Assembly (NCBI GenBank): GCA_963699105.1
Contig: CAVOTI010000001.1
Coordinates: 1,364,001 to 1,428,000, forward strand
From: Bog-756 sp963699105
Lineage (GTDB): Bacteria; Actinomycetota; Acidimicrobiia; Acidimicrobiales; RAAP-2
Direction of reading: 5' to 3'
DNA length: 64,000 nt
This document shows positions 28,631 through 38,082 of the stretch, piece by piece. Positions within the stretch are counted from its first letter, which is position 1. The number at the start of each line of letters is the position of its first letter. The notes beneath the pieces were generated by a model. That model did no database searches and was not told where the DNA came from. It worked only from the letters and a program-made list of their open reading frames with translations. Made by a program: the position numbers and the translations under genes.

Positions 28631-29317
28631 ATGGACTCGGAATACCGCGATCTTGACGATGCCGTGTTGGCCACTATCGAGGTGGTGCAGCCCTTCACCA
28701 TGACATCGATCGAGCGGATCAATGCGCTGTGTCAGGCGGTCCGATACGTGACTCGCCACCGAATACCCGGAGCCTTCGTCGAGTGCGGCGTCTGGCGGGG
28801 TGGCAGTGCCATGGCCGCGGCGCGAACGTTCATCGAGTGCGGGGACAGCGAGCGCCCAATGTTTCTATTCGACACGTTCGACGGCATGACCCCTCCCAGT
28901 GAAATCGATCGTGACATCGGAGGCCGTGCTGCCGCCGGACTATTGGCATCTGAGGATCGGGAGACCTCGGTGGTGTGGGCCTACGCCCCCCTGGACGAGG
29001 TCCGGGTCAACGTGGCGGCTACCGGGTACCCGATGGACCGAGTGCGATTCGTGCCCGGGCCGGTCGAAGCTACCATCCCTTCACATGCGCCCGAAGCAGT
29101 GGCGATCCTTCGCCTCGACACCGATTGGTACGAGTCGACCAAACACGAGTTGGAGCACCTCGTGGACCGCGTCAGTCCGGGCGGAGTGCTGATCATCGAC
29201 GACTACGGCCATTGGCAAGGCGCCCGCCGCGCCGTCGACGAGTTCCTGGCCACCGCGACCCGACCGGTTCTCCTGAACCGCATCGACTACACGGGGCGCA
29301 TAGCCGTACTGCCCTGA
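28631..29317 (+). CDS. TylF/MycF-type O-methyltransferase
   Basis: 228 residues resembling macrocin O-methyltransferase (TylF family, SAM- and Mg-dependent). Motifs: PGAFVECGVWRGGSAMAAA (SAM site), MFLFDTFDGMTPPSE, RFVPGPVEATIP, AILRLDTDWYESTKHELEHL and GGVLIIDDYGHWQGARRAVDEF. The paired Asp (DTDWYES, IDDYGHW) fit the metal site. Family members methylate sugars of glycosylated natural products; here no biosynthetic cluster is visible, so surface-polysaccharide modification is as likely. Starts at ATG 28631. Confidence 0.82.
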   Translation: MDSEYRDLDDAVLATIEVVQPFTMTSIERINALCQAVRYVTRHRIPGAFVECGVWRGGSAMAAARTFIECGDSERPMFLFDTFDGMTPPSEIDRDIGGRAAAGLLASEDRETSVVWAYAPLDEVRVNVAATGYPMDRVRFVPGPVEATIPSHAPEAVAILRLDTDWYESTKHELEHLVDRVSPGGVLIIDDYGHWQGARRAVDEFLATATRPVLLNRIDYTGRIAVLP

Positions 29318-29469
29318 TGGAGGGAGGCGGAGACTGGAGCGTCGGTCGATGATGTCTGGGCGAAACGGACGCGCCTACCAGGTATCGGGAAGTCGCATCG
29401 ACAGATCGACCAGAGCCCCCGAGGCCGGGGCGATCATCGTTGCGGTCCCAGGGGGTGGCGGCGAGGCGT

Positions 29470-30153
29470 TTACTCGTTCTGTCCGCAGTACAGGGCGACC
29501 TGGGAGGCCGACCCACTTCCGTTCCCTTGTATTGCCGCGGCATTGTTCTCCGTGATGGCAGTTTGGGCCTTTGTCACCGTTTCACTGGCCTTGGCTCTGA
29601 TAGAGGCCGGCAACCCGGGGACCTCAGCGGCGAGCTGGGCGATTTGGGTTTTGTCGGACACGAGTACGGCCAGAACTGCCGCGGCGCCGTTGGCGTTGCC
29701 GACTGCTTCATAGATTGGGTCGAAGGCCGTGCAGAAGCTCGTTCCCTTGCCGGTGGCGAAATAGGCAGGCAGGGGATCCCCGCTCCCGTCGACTCCGCAA
29801 TACGAGTCGATGGCCCCGCCGGAAGGTGCGCTATTGAGGTCATTGACGTTTCCAGAGGCGATGGCCGCCCGGGCGGCGGCAATCGTCTCCCGGGCCTGGG
29901 TGCCGACAGCGCCGGTGGGCAGGTTGTCGGCCATGGCCGAGAGAGCGGACTTGTTGTCCTTGAGCACGGCCAAAAACGCGGCGTCGGTAGTGACATTGGC
30001 ACTGGCCTTGTCGATCTTTATGTTCCCACCGCAGAAAGCTGCCTTCCGAGTCGCAGCTGTTGTGGTCGCGCTCGACGACGAGCTGTTGCCGCAACCGGCA
30101 ATTCCCGTCCCGAGGCACAGCACGGCCAAGCCCACCAAGAATTGTTTCCGCAT
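29470..30153 (-). CDS. Putative lipoprotein, unknown
   Basis: 227 residues from ATG 30153, which has AAGGGGA at the right distance. Signal peptide with lipobox (GIAGC), then a Ser/Thr linker and an Ala-rich, probably helical domain with a repeated pattern: LAVLKDNKSALSAMADNLPTG and LAVLVSDKTQIAQLAAEVPG look like two copies of one helical unit. Cysteines at FCGG, YCGV, FCTA and YCGQ may form disulfides. Extracytoplasmic. No family recognised. Confidence 0.72.
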   Translation of the reverse strand: MRKQFLVGLAVLCLGTGIAGCGNSSSSSATTTAATRKAAFCGGNIKIDKASANVTTDAAFLAVLKDNKSALSAMADNLPTGAVGTQARETIAAARAAIASGNVNDLNSAPSGGAIDSYCGVDGSGDPLPAYFATGKGTSFCTAFDPIYEAVGNANGAAAVLAVLVSDKTQIAQLAAEVPGLPASIRAKASETVTKAQTAITENNAAAIQGNGSGSASQVALYCGQNE

Positions 30154-30394
30154 GCCACACATCCCCTTGTCCGCTCCAGTGGGACCGCCAACTGCGTCCA
30201 CCGTTGGCTGGACAAACTACCTCAGAACCGCTTGAAGTGCTCGAACGTTACGGGTCCGGGTTGGCCGGTCATGCAAACCGCCCGGCCGCCCCGCTGACAC
30301 CGATCGGCCATGGTCGACAACCGAGTCGCTCCGGGCCCCAGGGTGGCCGGGTTCACTGAGATCGAGGGAAGTGGTCCCCATCGATCGGGCCCGC

Positions 30395-30859
30395 CTATCG
30401 CCCGGCAGACGCCGAGGGAGTGAGAAGCAACTCCTGGATGAGACCTGATGGGTCGACCGACGGTGTCACCTTCCGCCTCGTCGTGCCGAAATTGGCGATG
30501 GCCACAAGGCCGGCCGGTCCCGACGACAGCACCCCGACCAGCGTTCCAGGGACCGGGAGCCTGGCCAGGACCGTGTTGATCTCGGCGGTGGAGAACTTGG
30601 CCAGAAAGGCTGCGTCGAAGTGGGAATCAATTTCCTGTGCCGACAAGAGAGTGTCAGCCACCGAGCTCAGAAGCCAACGGAGCTGGGTTCTGGCCGCATC
30701 TTCTGGAAGCGCCTTGGACGTGAGATCAGTGGTGCTGGTCGACGGCACATTGGCGACTACCGCTGATGGTGGACCGGGCTCACCACAGGAAGACAGGATC
30801 AACGTGGACGTGATCAATCCGCATGCAGCCGCCCAGACCATCCACTTCCGCCGTACCAC
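30395..30859 (-). CDS. Lipoprotein with ORF12-like helical domain
   Basis: 154 residues with lipobox (LILSSC). The region RWLLSSVADTLLSAQEID, FDAAFLAKFSTAEINTVLARL resembles the small helical N-terminal domain found ahead of serine beta-lactamase-like hydrolases in actinobacteria (ORF12/LpqF type). No hydrolase domain follows, so the protein is either a free-standing version or a truncated one. The end reads LLLTPSASAGR before the stop. Downstream neighbour on the same strand is the 29.5-kb lipoprotein, 240 bases away. Confidence 0.6.
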   Translation of the reverse strand: MVRRKWMVWAAACGLITSTLILSSCGEPGPPSAVVANVPSTSTTDLTSKALPEDAARTQLRWLLSSVADTLLSAQEIDSHFDAAFLAKFSTAEINTVLARLPVPGTLVGVLSSGPAGLVAIANFGTTRRKVTPSVDPSGLIQELLLTPSASAGR

Positions 30860-31588
30860 CCACCAAATTCAACTCAACAATACGTCCGCCTGCTCTTGGG
30901 CGACTCACCACAGTTGGCTCGTAGCCGGCCGAGCGGCGGCTCGATCCCGTGCGATCAGGACTACATGTCGGTGAGGTGTGGCAGACGGGGATTGCCGGCG
31001 CCCGGTTCGAAAGGGCATGGCACCATTCCGACCGAATCGCCAGCCGGCGACCGGGGTCTCCTTTGGCCACGACGCCAGACGGTGGGACCTTTGGCCCTAT
31101 GCGGAAGTTCACGAAGGCGAAATGATCTGGTCAGAGGGGTGATGTGCTGCGGTCCAGTGAAGCGAGGCGATCATGGTGTCTGTGCATCGGCAAGTTGGCG
31201 GTTGGCCTGCCCTTGGTTGGCCGAATCATTGGGAACAGCCGGTCGGATCGGACAACAGGCAGGAATGGAATGGGCTGGGAATTTCCCGCCGCAACAGTCT
31301 GGTTGTCCGAGCGGGACCACTAGCCGTGGGTCCCGACAACAGGGTGGAGATCGCACCGGATGACGGCGTCGTCTCCATCCATGCCCGGTGTTGGCGACAG
31401 ACCGCCCCCCAGGGCAGCAATGCGGCACGGCCCAACAATCGCCTTCCATGAGAGTGAGCGATCGTCCGGACCAGCACCGCCTAGGTCCTGCCTGTTTGAG
31501 TGGATCGTCGGGGTGCGAGGCATTGTGGTCCTGTCATCTTCCCGACTGCGGCCGGCAGTGCGATGAGCGAACGGCTTGGAAACGGGAC
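30860..31588. other. Intergenic, no supported gene
   Basis: About 730 bases without a frame that has a credible start, ribosome site and coding composition. Short frames on both strands are low-complexity shadows. No hairpin or repeat stands out. Confidence 0.5.
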
Positions 31589-32053
31589 GTGGCACTTGAA
31601 GTATCCGTCAACGTAGAAGGCGTTCCAGTCACGGTGCGGTTGGAGGGGATGCTCGACAGAGAAACAGCCGTCAATCTGGTGGCGCTGGTGGCCGAGTTGA
31701 TCTCGGAGGGATACCTCGATTTTCAACTGCAGACTTCTATGGTTTGCGTTCCTGACGAGGGTGGAATCAATGCCCTCAATGGCCTCAAACGGCTTGTGCA
31801 GAACTCAGGGGGCTTTCTGGCGTGGGACGGACTGACACTGAACCACCCTTTCCCAGCCGACCGCGGCGATCTTGGGAGGCGGGCCAATTCGGCTTGGCAC
31901 GCCAAAGTATCCGCATTCAACGACCACCAACGCCCGGTCCTCCAGGCACCAATTCCGATCAACCCGGAGACGCTGGCACCCACCCCGAAGCGCCGCGCCC
32001 TCTCTCATGTCGAAAGGCCCGACCCTGTTGACGCAACAGAGACCGTCACATGA
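31589..32053 (+). CDS. STAS-like domain protein (anti-sigma antagonist type)
   Basis: The likely start is GTG 31589 (VALEVSVNVEGVPVTVRLEGMLD); the open frame extends upstream without coding character. The first 110 residues have the STAS pattern: a beta-strand pair, LDRETAVNLVALVAELIS, DFQLQTSMVCVPDEGGINALNGLKRLVQNSGG. The residue usually phosphorylated (Ser/Thr in D-x-S-x-x) is not obvious: the segment reads VPDEGG. The C-terminal 45 residues are Pro-rich. It may regulate an anti-sigma factor; a shortened sigma gene lies 300 bases away on the other strand. Confidence 0.5.
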   Translation: MALEVSVNVEGVPVTVRLEGMLDRETAVNLVALVAELISEGYLDFQLQTSMVCVPDEGGINALNGLKRLVQNSGGFLAWDGLTLNHPFPADRGDLGRRANSAWHAKVSAFNDHQRPVLQAPIPINPETLAPTPKRRALSHVERPDPVDATETVT

Positions 32054-32208
32054 TGGAAAGGAGGAGTGCTACTCGGCGGAGAGCCCTCCGGACCTGGCGT
32101 TCCCGAAGTCTCCACGCCATTGATGAAGCTGGCGAATGGCTCGATGTCGTGGCCGGCGAAGAATTGAAAGGGCTCCTCTCCACCCCGTCGAGTGACATCG
32201 GTTCGTAA
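32050..32208 (+). CDS. Possible 52-residue small protein
   Basis: ATG 32050 overlaps the stop of the STAS gene (ATGATG) and the frame runs to TAA 32206-32208. The product has an Arg-rich N-terminus (MMERRSATRRRALRTWR) and an acidic amphipathic C-terminus (HAIDEAGEWLDVVAGEELKGLL). The overlap suggests translational coupling; there is no known family. Candidate only. Confidence 0.33.
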   Translation: MMERRSATRRRALRTWRSRSLHAIDEAGEWLDVVAGEELKGLLSTPSSDIGS

Positions 32209-32350
32209 GCGACCACCTTGGGCAACACTTCACGCCTGTCGAGAAACGGCCATTTCAGTGCGACTCTGGTGAAGAGTCACGTCGGGCACGCCGGACGTGT
32301 CGATCGATCGTCCCGCTCCACAACGCCACGGTCCCGGCCGTCGGGGTGAA

Positions 32351-32827
32351 TCAGGTACCAGTGTGGGGAAGGTCGGTTTGTGCGGTTGTGGAAGACGAGT
32401 CTGGAGCCGGCGATCTTGGTGCCCGGACCCCGCCCGGATCACCGCCCTGGGTCCCCTCGATGATGGCTTGTCGGATCCACCAGATGGCGTAGGTGGGAAA
32501 GTTGAAACCCTTTGATTCATCGAAGCGGTCGATTGCAGTGAGGAGACCCCTCTCTCCCTTCGGAAGCAGAACCGCCAACTGTTCGCTCTCAGGCGACGGT
32601 ACGGTGCGGCGGGTCTGCCCATCGTCCTCGTGCGGGGAGGCGCGTACATATTTGCGGGCGGTCATGACGACAAGGCGCCTGCTTGCCGCGATAAGGCTCT
32701 CCTTGGCCTCGGCATCGCCTTCGTGTACCCGTCGAACCAGCAGCGTTGCCTCATCACGGCCCAAGCGCGGTGCCAGCGATGATCGACGCACGTAGGCATC
32801 CGCCCACCGGCCTGATTCCTCGTCCAC
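32351..32827 (-). CDS. Shortened sigma-70 family protein (regions 1.2-2 only)
   Basis: 158 residues. Region 1.2/2.1 is recognisable as TLLVRRVHEGDAEAKESLI and AASRRLVVMTARKY. Region 2.3-2.4 is LLTAIDRFDESKGFNFPTYAIWWIRQAI. Between them the canonical DLIQEG core-binding segment is replaced by an unrelated acidic stretch (RASPHEDDGQTRRTVPSPES). After IRQAI the protein degenerates and stops; regions 3 and 4 are absent. It is a decayed sigma factor or an unusual small sigma-like protein. Start GTG 32827. Confidence 0.6.
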   Translation of the reverse strand: MDEESGRWADAYVRRSSLAPRLGRDEATLLVRRVHEGDAEAKESLIAASRRLVVMTARKYVRASPHEDDGQTRRTVPSPESEQLAVLLPKGERGLLTAIDRFDESKGFNFPTYAIWWIRQAIIEGTQGGDPGGVRAPRSPAPDSSSTTAQTDLPHTGT

Positions 32828-32892
32828 GGCCTCAGCCTATCGCTGGGCCCGGCAGGCTCTACCTGCTCGGGACACAATGCTCTGCTGGCCAT

Positions 32893-33597
32893 TCAGCGGG
32901 CATGACCGACCAGTAAGGCGAAGCCCCGCCACCGCCACAGGCAGTCAACCTGCGACAGCCCGGCCTCTCGCATCCACAGAAGTTGCGCTTCGACGGGGGC
33001 AAGTCGATCCTCTGGATCATCGTCCGAACGGCCGATGAGATTCAGGAACTGGCGGTGGAGCTCGGGAGTGGCCGAGGCGACAACTTCCAGATTGGCGAAG
33101 ACTCCCTGGCCGGAGAGTAGGTCGGCGACCTCGCTGAACAGGTCCCGCTTTCGCTGGTCTTCGACGTGGTGAACAGAAAAGCCGGCGACGACGACATCGA
33201 ACAATCCCAGCGGCGTCAGTGGATCGGCCAGGCTCCACTTTCGAACGTGGACCCGATGGTCGCCATCGAATCGATCTCGGGCGTAACCCAGCATGACTGG
33301 CGAGGAGTCCACGGCTACGACGGTTTCGATACTCGGCCGATGTTCGAGTAACAGAGCCGCCAGCCTTCCGTCGCCACAACCCAGGTCGAGCAGGGAGCGA
33401 GGGGAGTCGGGCAGGGCTGACACCAACACTTGCTCACCTGCGACCCGTGGGGCCAAGCCGCCGATCCTGGTCAGGTAACGATCCACTCGGTCGGGGTCGC
33501 TCCACGTGGGCGCTCGAGGATCCTGGGGACCGGGTGAGATTGTCACCAACCAATACTGCCGATGGAGCGCCCTGGTGTCGGTCCTCGCCGATTCCAC
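32893..33597 (-). CDS. Class I SAM-dependent methyltransferase
   Basis: About 216-234 residues depending on start (33597, or GTG 33543 giving VTISPGPQDPRAP, which I prefer because the upstream part looks non-coding). Motif I SLLDLGCGDGRLAALLL, acidic VVAVDSSPVMLGYARDRF, motif II LFDVVVAGFSVHHVED, post-motif SGQGVFANLEVVASA and a C-terminal LWRWRGFALLVGHAR. Typical small-molecule methyltransferase_25 type. Substrate unknown. Confidence 0.78.
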   Translation of the reverse strand: MESARTDTRALHRQYWLVTISPGPQDPRAPTWSDPDRVDRYLTRIGGLAPRVAGEQVLVSALPDSPRSLLDLGCGDGRLAALLLEHRPSIETVVAVDSSPVMLGYARDRFDGDHRVHVRKWSLADPLTPLGLFDVVVAGFSVHHVEDQRKRDLFSEVADLLSGQGVFANLEVVASATPELHRQFLNLIGRSDDDPEDRLAPVEAQLLWMREAGLSQVDCLWRWRGFALLVGHAR

Positions 33598-33998
33598 CGG
33601 GGCAGAAGTACGTCACTCTCGGACAATGACAGTCAGCCCCACCGGCGGATTTTCAGAAGACGGCGCCTTCCGCGGCTCCCCTGGCTGTCGGGCATTCGGC
33701 AAATGGTGACCTCGGGGATTGGCCCCTTTCCCAGACCGAACGCACCCTACCTCCAACGAATGCTGGGCCTCATAAGCGAGCATCCATCCTCGAGCCCCCA
33801 GAGGCCCGACTCCACAGGGGACCTAGGCACAGTGCTACCGTCCCCCCAGACGAGTGCAGGAGGCGGCAATGCGGTCTCACGGGCAGGGTGGAGGGTTCAA
33901 ATGTCGAGCGTCTTCGGTTGGAGCTGCCTCCGGGTACTTGTCAGCTGTAGTGGTCGAGCCACTCCGATGCAGCCGGGATTGGCCACGACACCCCCTCG

Positions 33999-34262
33999 TC
34001 AAGGCAAACCGATCGCCCGCCGCGGAATTCCGATGAGGCGCCGAACCATGAGGGTTGAGGCATCGGCCGTCCCCCCCGACTGTCGAGGGAGGGCTTCGGA
34101 TCGTCCAACCGGGGATCTCTGACGGGCGGCATCGAGGAGGGCGCCGGCGGCAATGGCTGGAGCAACATACAAGAGGAATGGCACCTCGGAGCTCACTGGG
34201 TTTGTGATGAGAGCTTCGGAGTATTCCTCGAGACCGTTCTGTCCGTTGTTGGTCGACGTCAT
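33999..34262 (-). CDS. Possible small membrane protein
   Basis: 87 residues from ATG 34262 with AGAGG about 13 bases upstream. It has a single hydrophobic segment (VPFLLYVAPAIAAGALLDAA) and a basic C-terminus ending MVRRLIGIPRRAIGLP. Codon choice looks natural, and it is the only candidate in the 33.6-34.37 kb interval, which otherwise shows nothing. No family recognised. Confidence 0.33.
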   Translation of the reverse strand: MTSTNNGQNGLEEYSEALITNPVSSEVPFLLYVAPAIAAGALLDAARQRSPVGRSEALPRQSGGTADASTLMVRRLIGIPRRAIGLP

Positions 34263-34367
34263 TCTCAACGAAGCCTCTTTGTCATCGGGACGCTGTGCCC
34301 TTGGCACGTCGACCCTCAGCCTCGCTGAACAGCGGGAGGCAGCTTGCTGTAGAGGGCGAGCGTCCAG

Positions 34368-36161
34368 ATGACCGTACCAACTTCGGGACAGACGATGGCC
34401 GTCTCGAAGGCTGCCGGTGCAGCAGTTCCTTCGGACACCGCCGATGCTCGGGGCCGAGGCACCTACCTTGTCGGAGCCGCCGCGCTGCTCCTGCTCATCC
34501 CGATCGCGTCGTATTTCTGGTTCATTCATCGATACGGCGTCAACACGATCTACTACGACCAATGGAATGACGTCGCTCTTCTCACTCATACCCCCTATCT
34601 CTTCACGTCCTATTCTGGTCACACCACCATCGGGATGCTGTGGATTCAGCATAACGAGAGCCGTACGTTCTTCCCGAACCTGATCGTTCTTGTGCTTGGT
34701 GCACTCACTCACCTGAATATCGTGGTCGAGCTGTACCTAAGCGCCGCGTTGCACCTGATCGCCTTCGTGCTGATCGTCATGGCCCACCGGCGAGACGTGG
34801 CCCCCATGCGTTTGATCTTCTACCTTCCTGTCGCCTTGTTGATGTTCACTTTCGGCCAGTACGTGAACATCTTGTTCGGCTACGAAATGTGCTGGTGTCT
34901 GGTCATCGCAGCTCTGGCTGCAACAATCCTCCTCCTGAATCTTCCCAGGCTCAGCTGGCTCGTTCTGCTGGCCGGGATCGGAGCGGCTGGCGTAGGGAGC
35001 TACTCTGCACTACAGGGACTTCTCATCTGGCCGGCGGGCCTGGTCGTCTTACTCTTGAAGCGACGTTCTCGAGCCATGGTGTTGACATGGCTGATAGCGG
35101 CGGTGGCCACGACCGGATTGTACTTTTATCACTTCAATTTTACCGAAGCGGGTGGGGGCAGCCACAGTTACGTCTTGGCGCATCCCTTGGCGGCAGCCGA
35201 GTTCTTCTTCTTTGCAATCGGGGACCTCATGGGAAAGCAGCTTCCACAGGGACCCGGGGCCTCGGACCCGCATGTCGTTGCATTTGGCGTCGCAGTCTTT
35301 CTCTTGGCTGTGGTGTGCCTGACCATCTATGGGCGACGCCGAACTCCTTCGAGAAGCCCAGTCGGACCCGCACTGATCTGTTTCGGCACTCTCTTTGCCG
35401 TCTGGACGACCCTCGGGCGGACATACGTCGGCCTCGTGGTGGCTTCAAAGTCACAATATGTGACTGAGGATCTACTGATACTCGTCGGCTGCTATCTCTG
35501 CTTGCTCGATGGTTGGCCCACTCAGCTCGGCCGCACAGTTCGACAGGACTGGAGACGGGCGCTACTCGTAGGCCTTCGGGCGGCGGCGATTCTTCTCATC
35601 GTCGTTGAGGTCGAGGGCGGTATCGCCAATGGCATTCCCTCAGGCGCCACCACACGCCAGCAGTACCAGTTTGGCAACCTGGTGACGGCTCACGCGGCTG
35701 AGGCGCCCGACTCTCTCATCAAGTCGACGCTTTTCCCCAACGCCGCCTATCCTTTCGCAAACATTCGTGACCTGGCGGAAGCGGCCAAAAGGGACCGCCT
35801 CAGTTTCTTCGATACCGGCGAAGCCTCACGTCTCGAACGAACCAGCCTCCCGAAGACTGAGTACTCCCCACCTAAAACCAGCGTTGTGAAACCGGCTGAC
35901 GGTGCCCTTCTCCGCGGGCAGCAATATCTGGTTGCGAAGACTTCCGGGGACTATCCGATGGCGTCGGTGGACTTTCAAATCAGAAGTTCTGGGGGGCAAC
36001 AAGTCGCGTTGCTCCACAGTTATCGATCGCCGTTCGGCTGGTTGGGGGCCTGGCGCACGACGAATCTCCCAAACGGGACCTACACCGTTCAGAGCATCGC
36101 CACAGACATCACCGGTCACTCCGGCACAAGTCAGGCGGTACGAATCACACTGGGGAACTGA
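34368..36161 (+). CDS. Polytopic membrane protein with C-terminal Ig-like domain
   Basis: 597 residues. About eleven hydrophobic helices fill residues 30-420, beginning YLVGAALLLLIPIASYFWF. An early extracellular loop has YYDQWNDVALL followed by HNESRTFFPNL. This resembles the layout of polyprenol-linked glycosyltransferases and GT-C-like membrane proteins, where an acidic loop follows the first helix, but I cannot assign a family. The last 90 residues are an Ig-like or bacterial cadherin-like domain (SVVKPADGALLRGQQYLVA to YTVQSIATDITGHSGTSQA). GC content is lower than in region 1. Start ATG 34368, or ATG 34395. Confidence 0.75.
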   Translation: MTVPTSGQTMAVSKAAGAAVPSDTADARGRGTYLVGAAALLLLIPIASYFWFIHRYGVNTIYYDQWNDVALLTHTPYLFTSYSGHTTIGMLWIQHNESRTFFPNLIVLVLGALTHLNIVVELYLSAALHLIAFVLIVMAHRRDVAPMRLIFYLPVALLMFTFGQYVNILFGYEMCWCLVIAALAATILLLNLPRLSWLVLLAGIGAAGVGSYSALQGLLIWPAGLVVLLLKRRSRAMVLTWLIAAVATTGLYFYHFNFTEAGGGSHSYVLAHPLAAAEFFFFAIGDLMGKQLPQGPGASDPHVVAFGVAVFLLAVVCLTIYGRRRTPSRSPVGPALICFGTLFAVWTTLGRTYVGLVVASKSQYVTEDLLILVGCYLCLLDGWPTQLGRTVRQDWRRALLVGLRAAAILLIVVEVEGGIANGIPSGATTRQQYQFGNLVTAHAAEAPDSLIKSTLFPNAAYPFANIRDLAEAAKRDRLSFFDTGEASRLERTSLPKTEYSPPKTSVVKPADGALLRGQQYLVAKTSGDYPMASVDFQIRSSGGQQVALLHSYRSPFGWLGAWRTTNLPNGTYTVQSIATDITGHSGTSQAVRITLGN

Positions 36162-36209
36162 CTCCCAAGCCGGGCCTTCAGCACCACTCACCTCGAAAGG
36201 GCGGAAGAA

Positions 36210-36950
36210 TCAAGCTATCAGCAGGCGCAGGCCAAAGTCCGCCGCTTCCAGATCGAGGAGGTGGCCGTTGCGTTCAGCCCACCGACCGGATCCGAGGTCC
36301 TCACGAAGGCTCCGTACTGCCCTCTGCTCGGCATCCGCCCCGACTCTGGCCCACACCGATATTCCGCGACGAACGTCTTCGTCGAGATATGCCTCGGGCC
36401 GGCGCCAGTACGCCTCGAAGAAGCCGTCGACGCAGTCCCACGGAATGCGCACCGGCTCGACCTTGGCCCCGACCGCGCTGGCCAGCACGGTAGCGAGGCC
36501 GACGCGGGAGGCAGCAACCTCGGGCAGGTAGTCACGAGTCAGCCAGAACTTGTGGCGCCAAGCCAGATCACAGGTGTCGCAGGTGAATACCACCACGCGG
36601 CGGGCCACGCGTTGCATTTCGCGCATACCGGCGATCGGGTCCTCCCAGTGATGAACAGTGGCAAAAGCCATGGCCGCGTCGAAGCGCTTGTCTTCGAACG
36701 GGAGGTTCTCGGCGGTGGCAGCTATGCACGCCGCGGCGGTGGCGGGACGCTGGGCACGCATGACCGTTGATGGCTCCACCGCGGTTACTTCCCGGTCGGG
36801 GGGCTCGTAACTGCCGGTGCCAGCCCCGACATTCAGCACGGTCCGTGCGCTGCCGAGCGCGGCCCAGACCTGCGCGGCGATTCGCGGTTCGGTGCGTCGG
36901 GTCGCCGTGTAGGTAGCGCCGATAGTGTCATACAACTGGGCGGTGGGCAT
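36210..36950 (-). CDS. Class I SAM-dependent methyltransferase
   Basis: 246 residues from ATG 36950, which has GGAGAT just upstream. MPTAQLYDTIGATYTATRRTE is the typical N-terminus of the methyltransferase_11 group. Motif I TVLNVGAGTGSY, acidic VTAVEPSTVMRAQRP, then ENLPFEDKRFDAAMAFATVHHWEDPIAG, an arrangement found in UbiE-like enzymes. Substrate unknown. Convergent with the membrane protein gene, 48 bases apart. Confidence 0.82.
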   Translation of the reverse strand: MPTAQLYDTIGATYTATRRTEPRIAAQVWAALGSARTVLNVGAGTGSYEPPDREVTAVEPSTVMRAQRPATAAACIAATAENLPFEDKRFDAAMAFATVHHWEDPIAGMREMQRVARRVVVFTCDTCDLAWRHKFWLTRDYLPEVAASRVGLATVLASAVGAKVEPVRIPWDCVDGFFEAYWRRPEAYLDEDVRRGISVWARVGADAEQRAVRSLREDLGSGRWAERNGHLLDLEAADFGLRLLIA

Positions 36951-37184
36951 GGCATCTCCGCGGCTGACTGTCACCACCCTATGCGTGTCTGAGCTGTTTC
37001 ACATCCTCGTTGCCGCCATCGGTCCACCGCTCCAGTGAAAACTGCGTGGTGCCGCCGACTGACGGACTCCTAGGACCTGACCGTCGATGCGCCACGAACC
37101 CGATCATCGAAGCTGTGCCGTCGAGGTGCCGCCCTACCCGGGTCGAGATCTCACCGACCCGAAAGGTTCCCTACACTTGCCCAA

Positions 37185-37802
37185 ATGAGGACCGAAGAAG
37201 CACGAGAGAGTGCGGCCGCACGCTTGCGAGCGCTCAACCACGCGTTTGCGGCGCACGATCCCGACGACGAGGCGCTCGCATCGATAGCAGAGACGGCGAA
37301 CGAACTCACGCTCTCTCTAAGCCAGGCGCCGGAGCGCGATCGTCTGGCCCTGATGCGGAATAGCCCGGAGGGATCAATCTTGGGCGGGAGCGGGTTTGAA
37401 GACCGCGCCGTCGGGGGTTGGGCAAACCCGACGGGCGTCGAACTCGAAGTGCGGTTCGACACGGATGAAGTGATCGCCGACGTCGTGCTGCGGCGCGCAT
37501 TCGAGGGCGCACCTGGTCGGGCCCACGGCGGAATCGTGGCCGCGGCATTCGACGACGTGACCGGCTTCGTAATCGGCAGACTGCAGGAACCGGCCTTTAC
37601 GGGCGAGTTGACGGTTCGATATCTCGCAGCCGTGCCTGTTGACGAGCCTTTGGAGATCCGCGCCCGGCTTGACGGCCGAGAGCGCCGCAAGCTCTTCATA
37701 AGTGCTGAACTGAGCACCGGCGATGCAGTAGTTGCCAGGTGCCGGGCCATCTACATCACCGTCGACCTGTCTCGTTTTGCGGGAGCGCCCGACCCACGCT
37801 GA
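37185..37802 (+). CDS. PaaI/THEM4-like hotdog thioesterase
   Basis: 205 residues. An N-terminal helical region of about 60 residues precedes a hotdog domain: ADVVLRRAFEGAPGRAHGGIVAAAFDDVTGFVIG contains the hotdog HGG(I)xxxxxD motif, followed by GELTVRYLAAVPVDEPLEIRARL. This is the THEM4/PaaI pattern of acyl-CoA thioesterases. The upstream 233 bases hold no gene. Starts at ATG 37185. Confidence 0.82.
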   Translation: MRTEEARESAAARLRALNHAFAAHDPDDEALASIAETANELTLSLSQAPERDRLALMRNSPEGSILGGSGFEDRAVGGWANPTGVELEVRFDTDEVIADVVLRRAFEGAPGRAHGGIVAAAFDDVTGFVIGRLQEPAFTGELTVRYLAAVPVDEPLEIRARLDGRERRKLFISAELSTGDAVVARCRAIYITVDLSRFAGAPDPR

Positions 37803-38082
37803 CCTGATCAGAGGGCTTGTGACAACCACTGTTCTGTGCTCCTGACGCCGATTCTCGACCCGTCGACCGTCTACCAGGAGCCAGTACATTCACCCGACCA
37901 GCACCAACCAGTCCGGCGTTCGGGGCTACCGGCTCGCACAGAGACAAACTCCGCCGAGTACCTGGCGCAGCCAGTCGTTCGGGGTGAGTGACGACCCCCG
38001 AGGAAGTGGATGCGGATCCCAGCTAGTCTAGCCTCCGACCGTCATTGCGGTTCCAAGCCCCACCCAAATGAAGGAGGGGTAC

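Noticed and set aside
31171..31451. Pair of overlapping 92-residue frames
   Set aside because: They oppose each other with Cys/Pro/Arg-rich composition, no ribosome site and no similarity to any family I know.
33562..34122. Plus-strand 186-residue frame
   Set aside because: It has Arg/Pro/Ser-rich shadow composition and no ribosome site; the only plausible product in this interval is the small minus-strand membrane protein.
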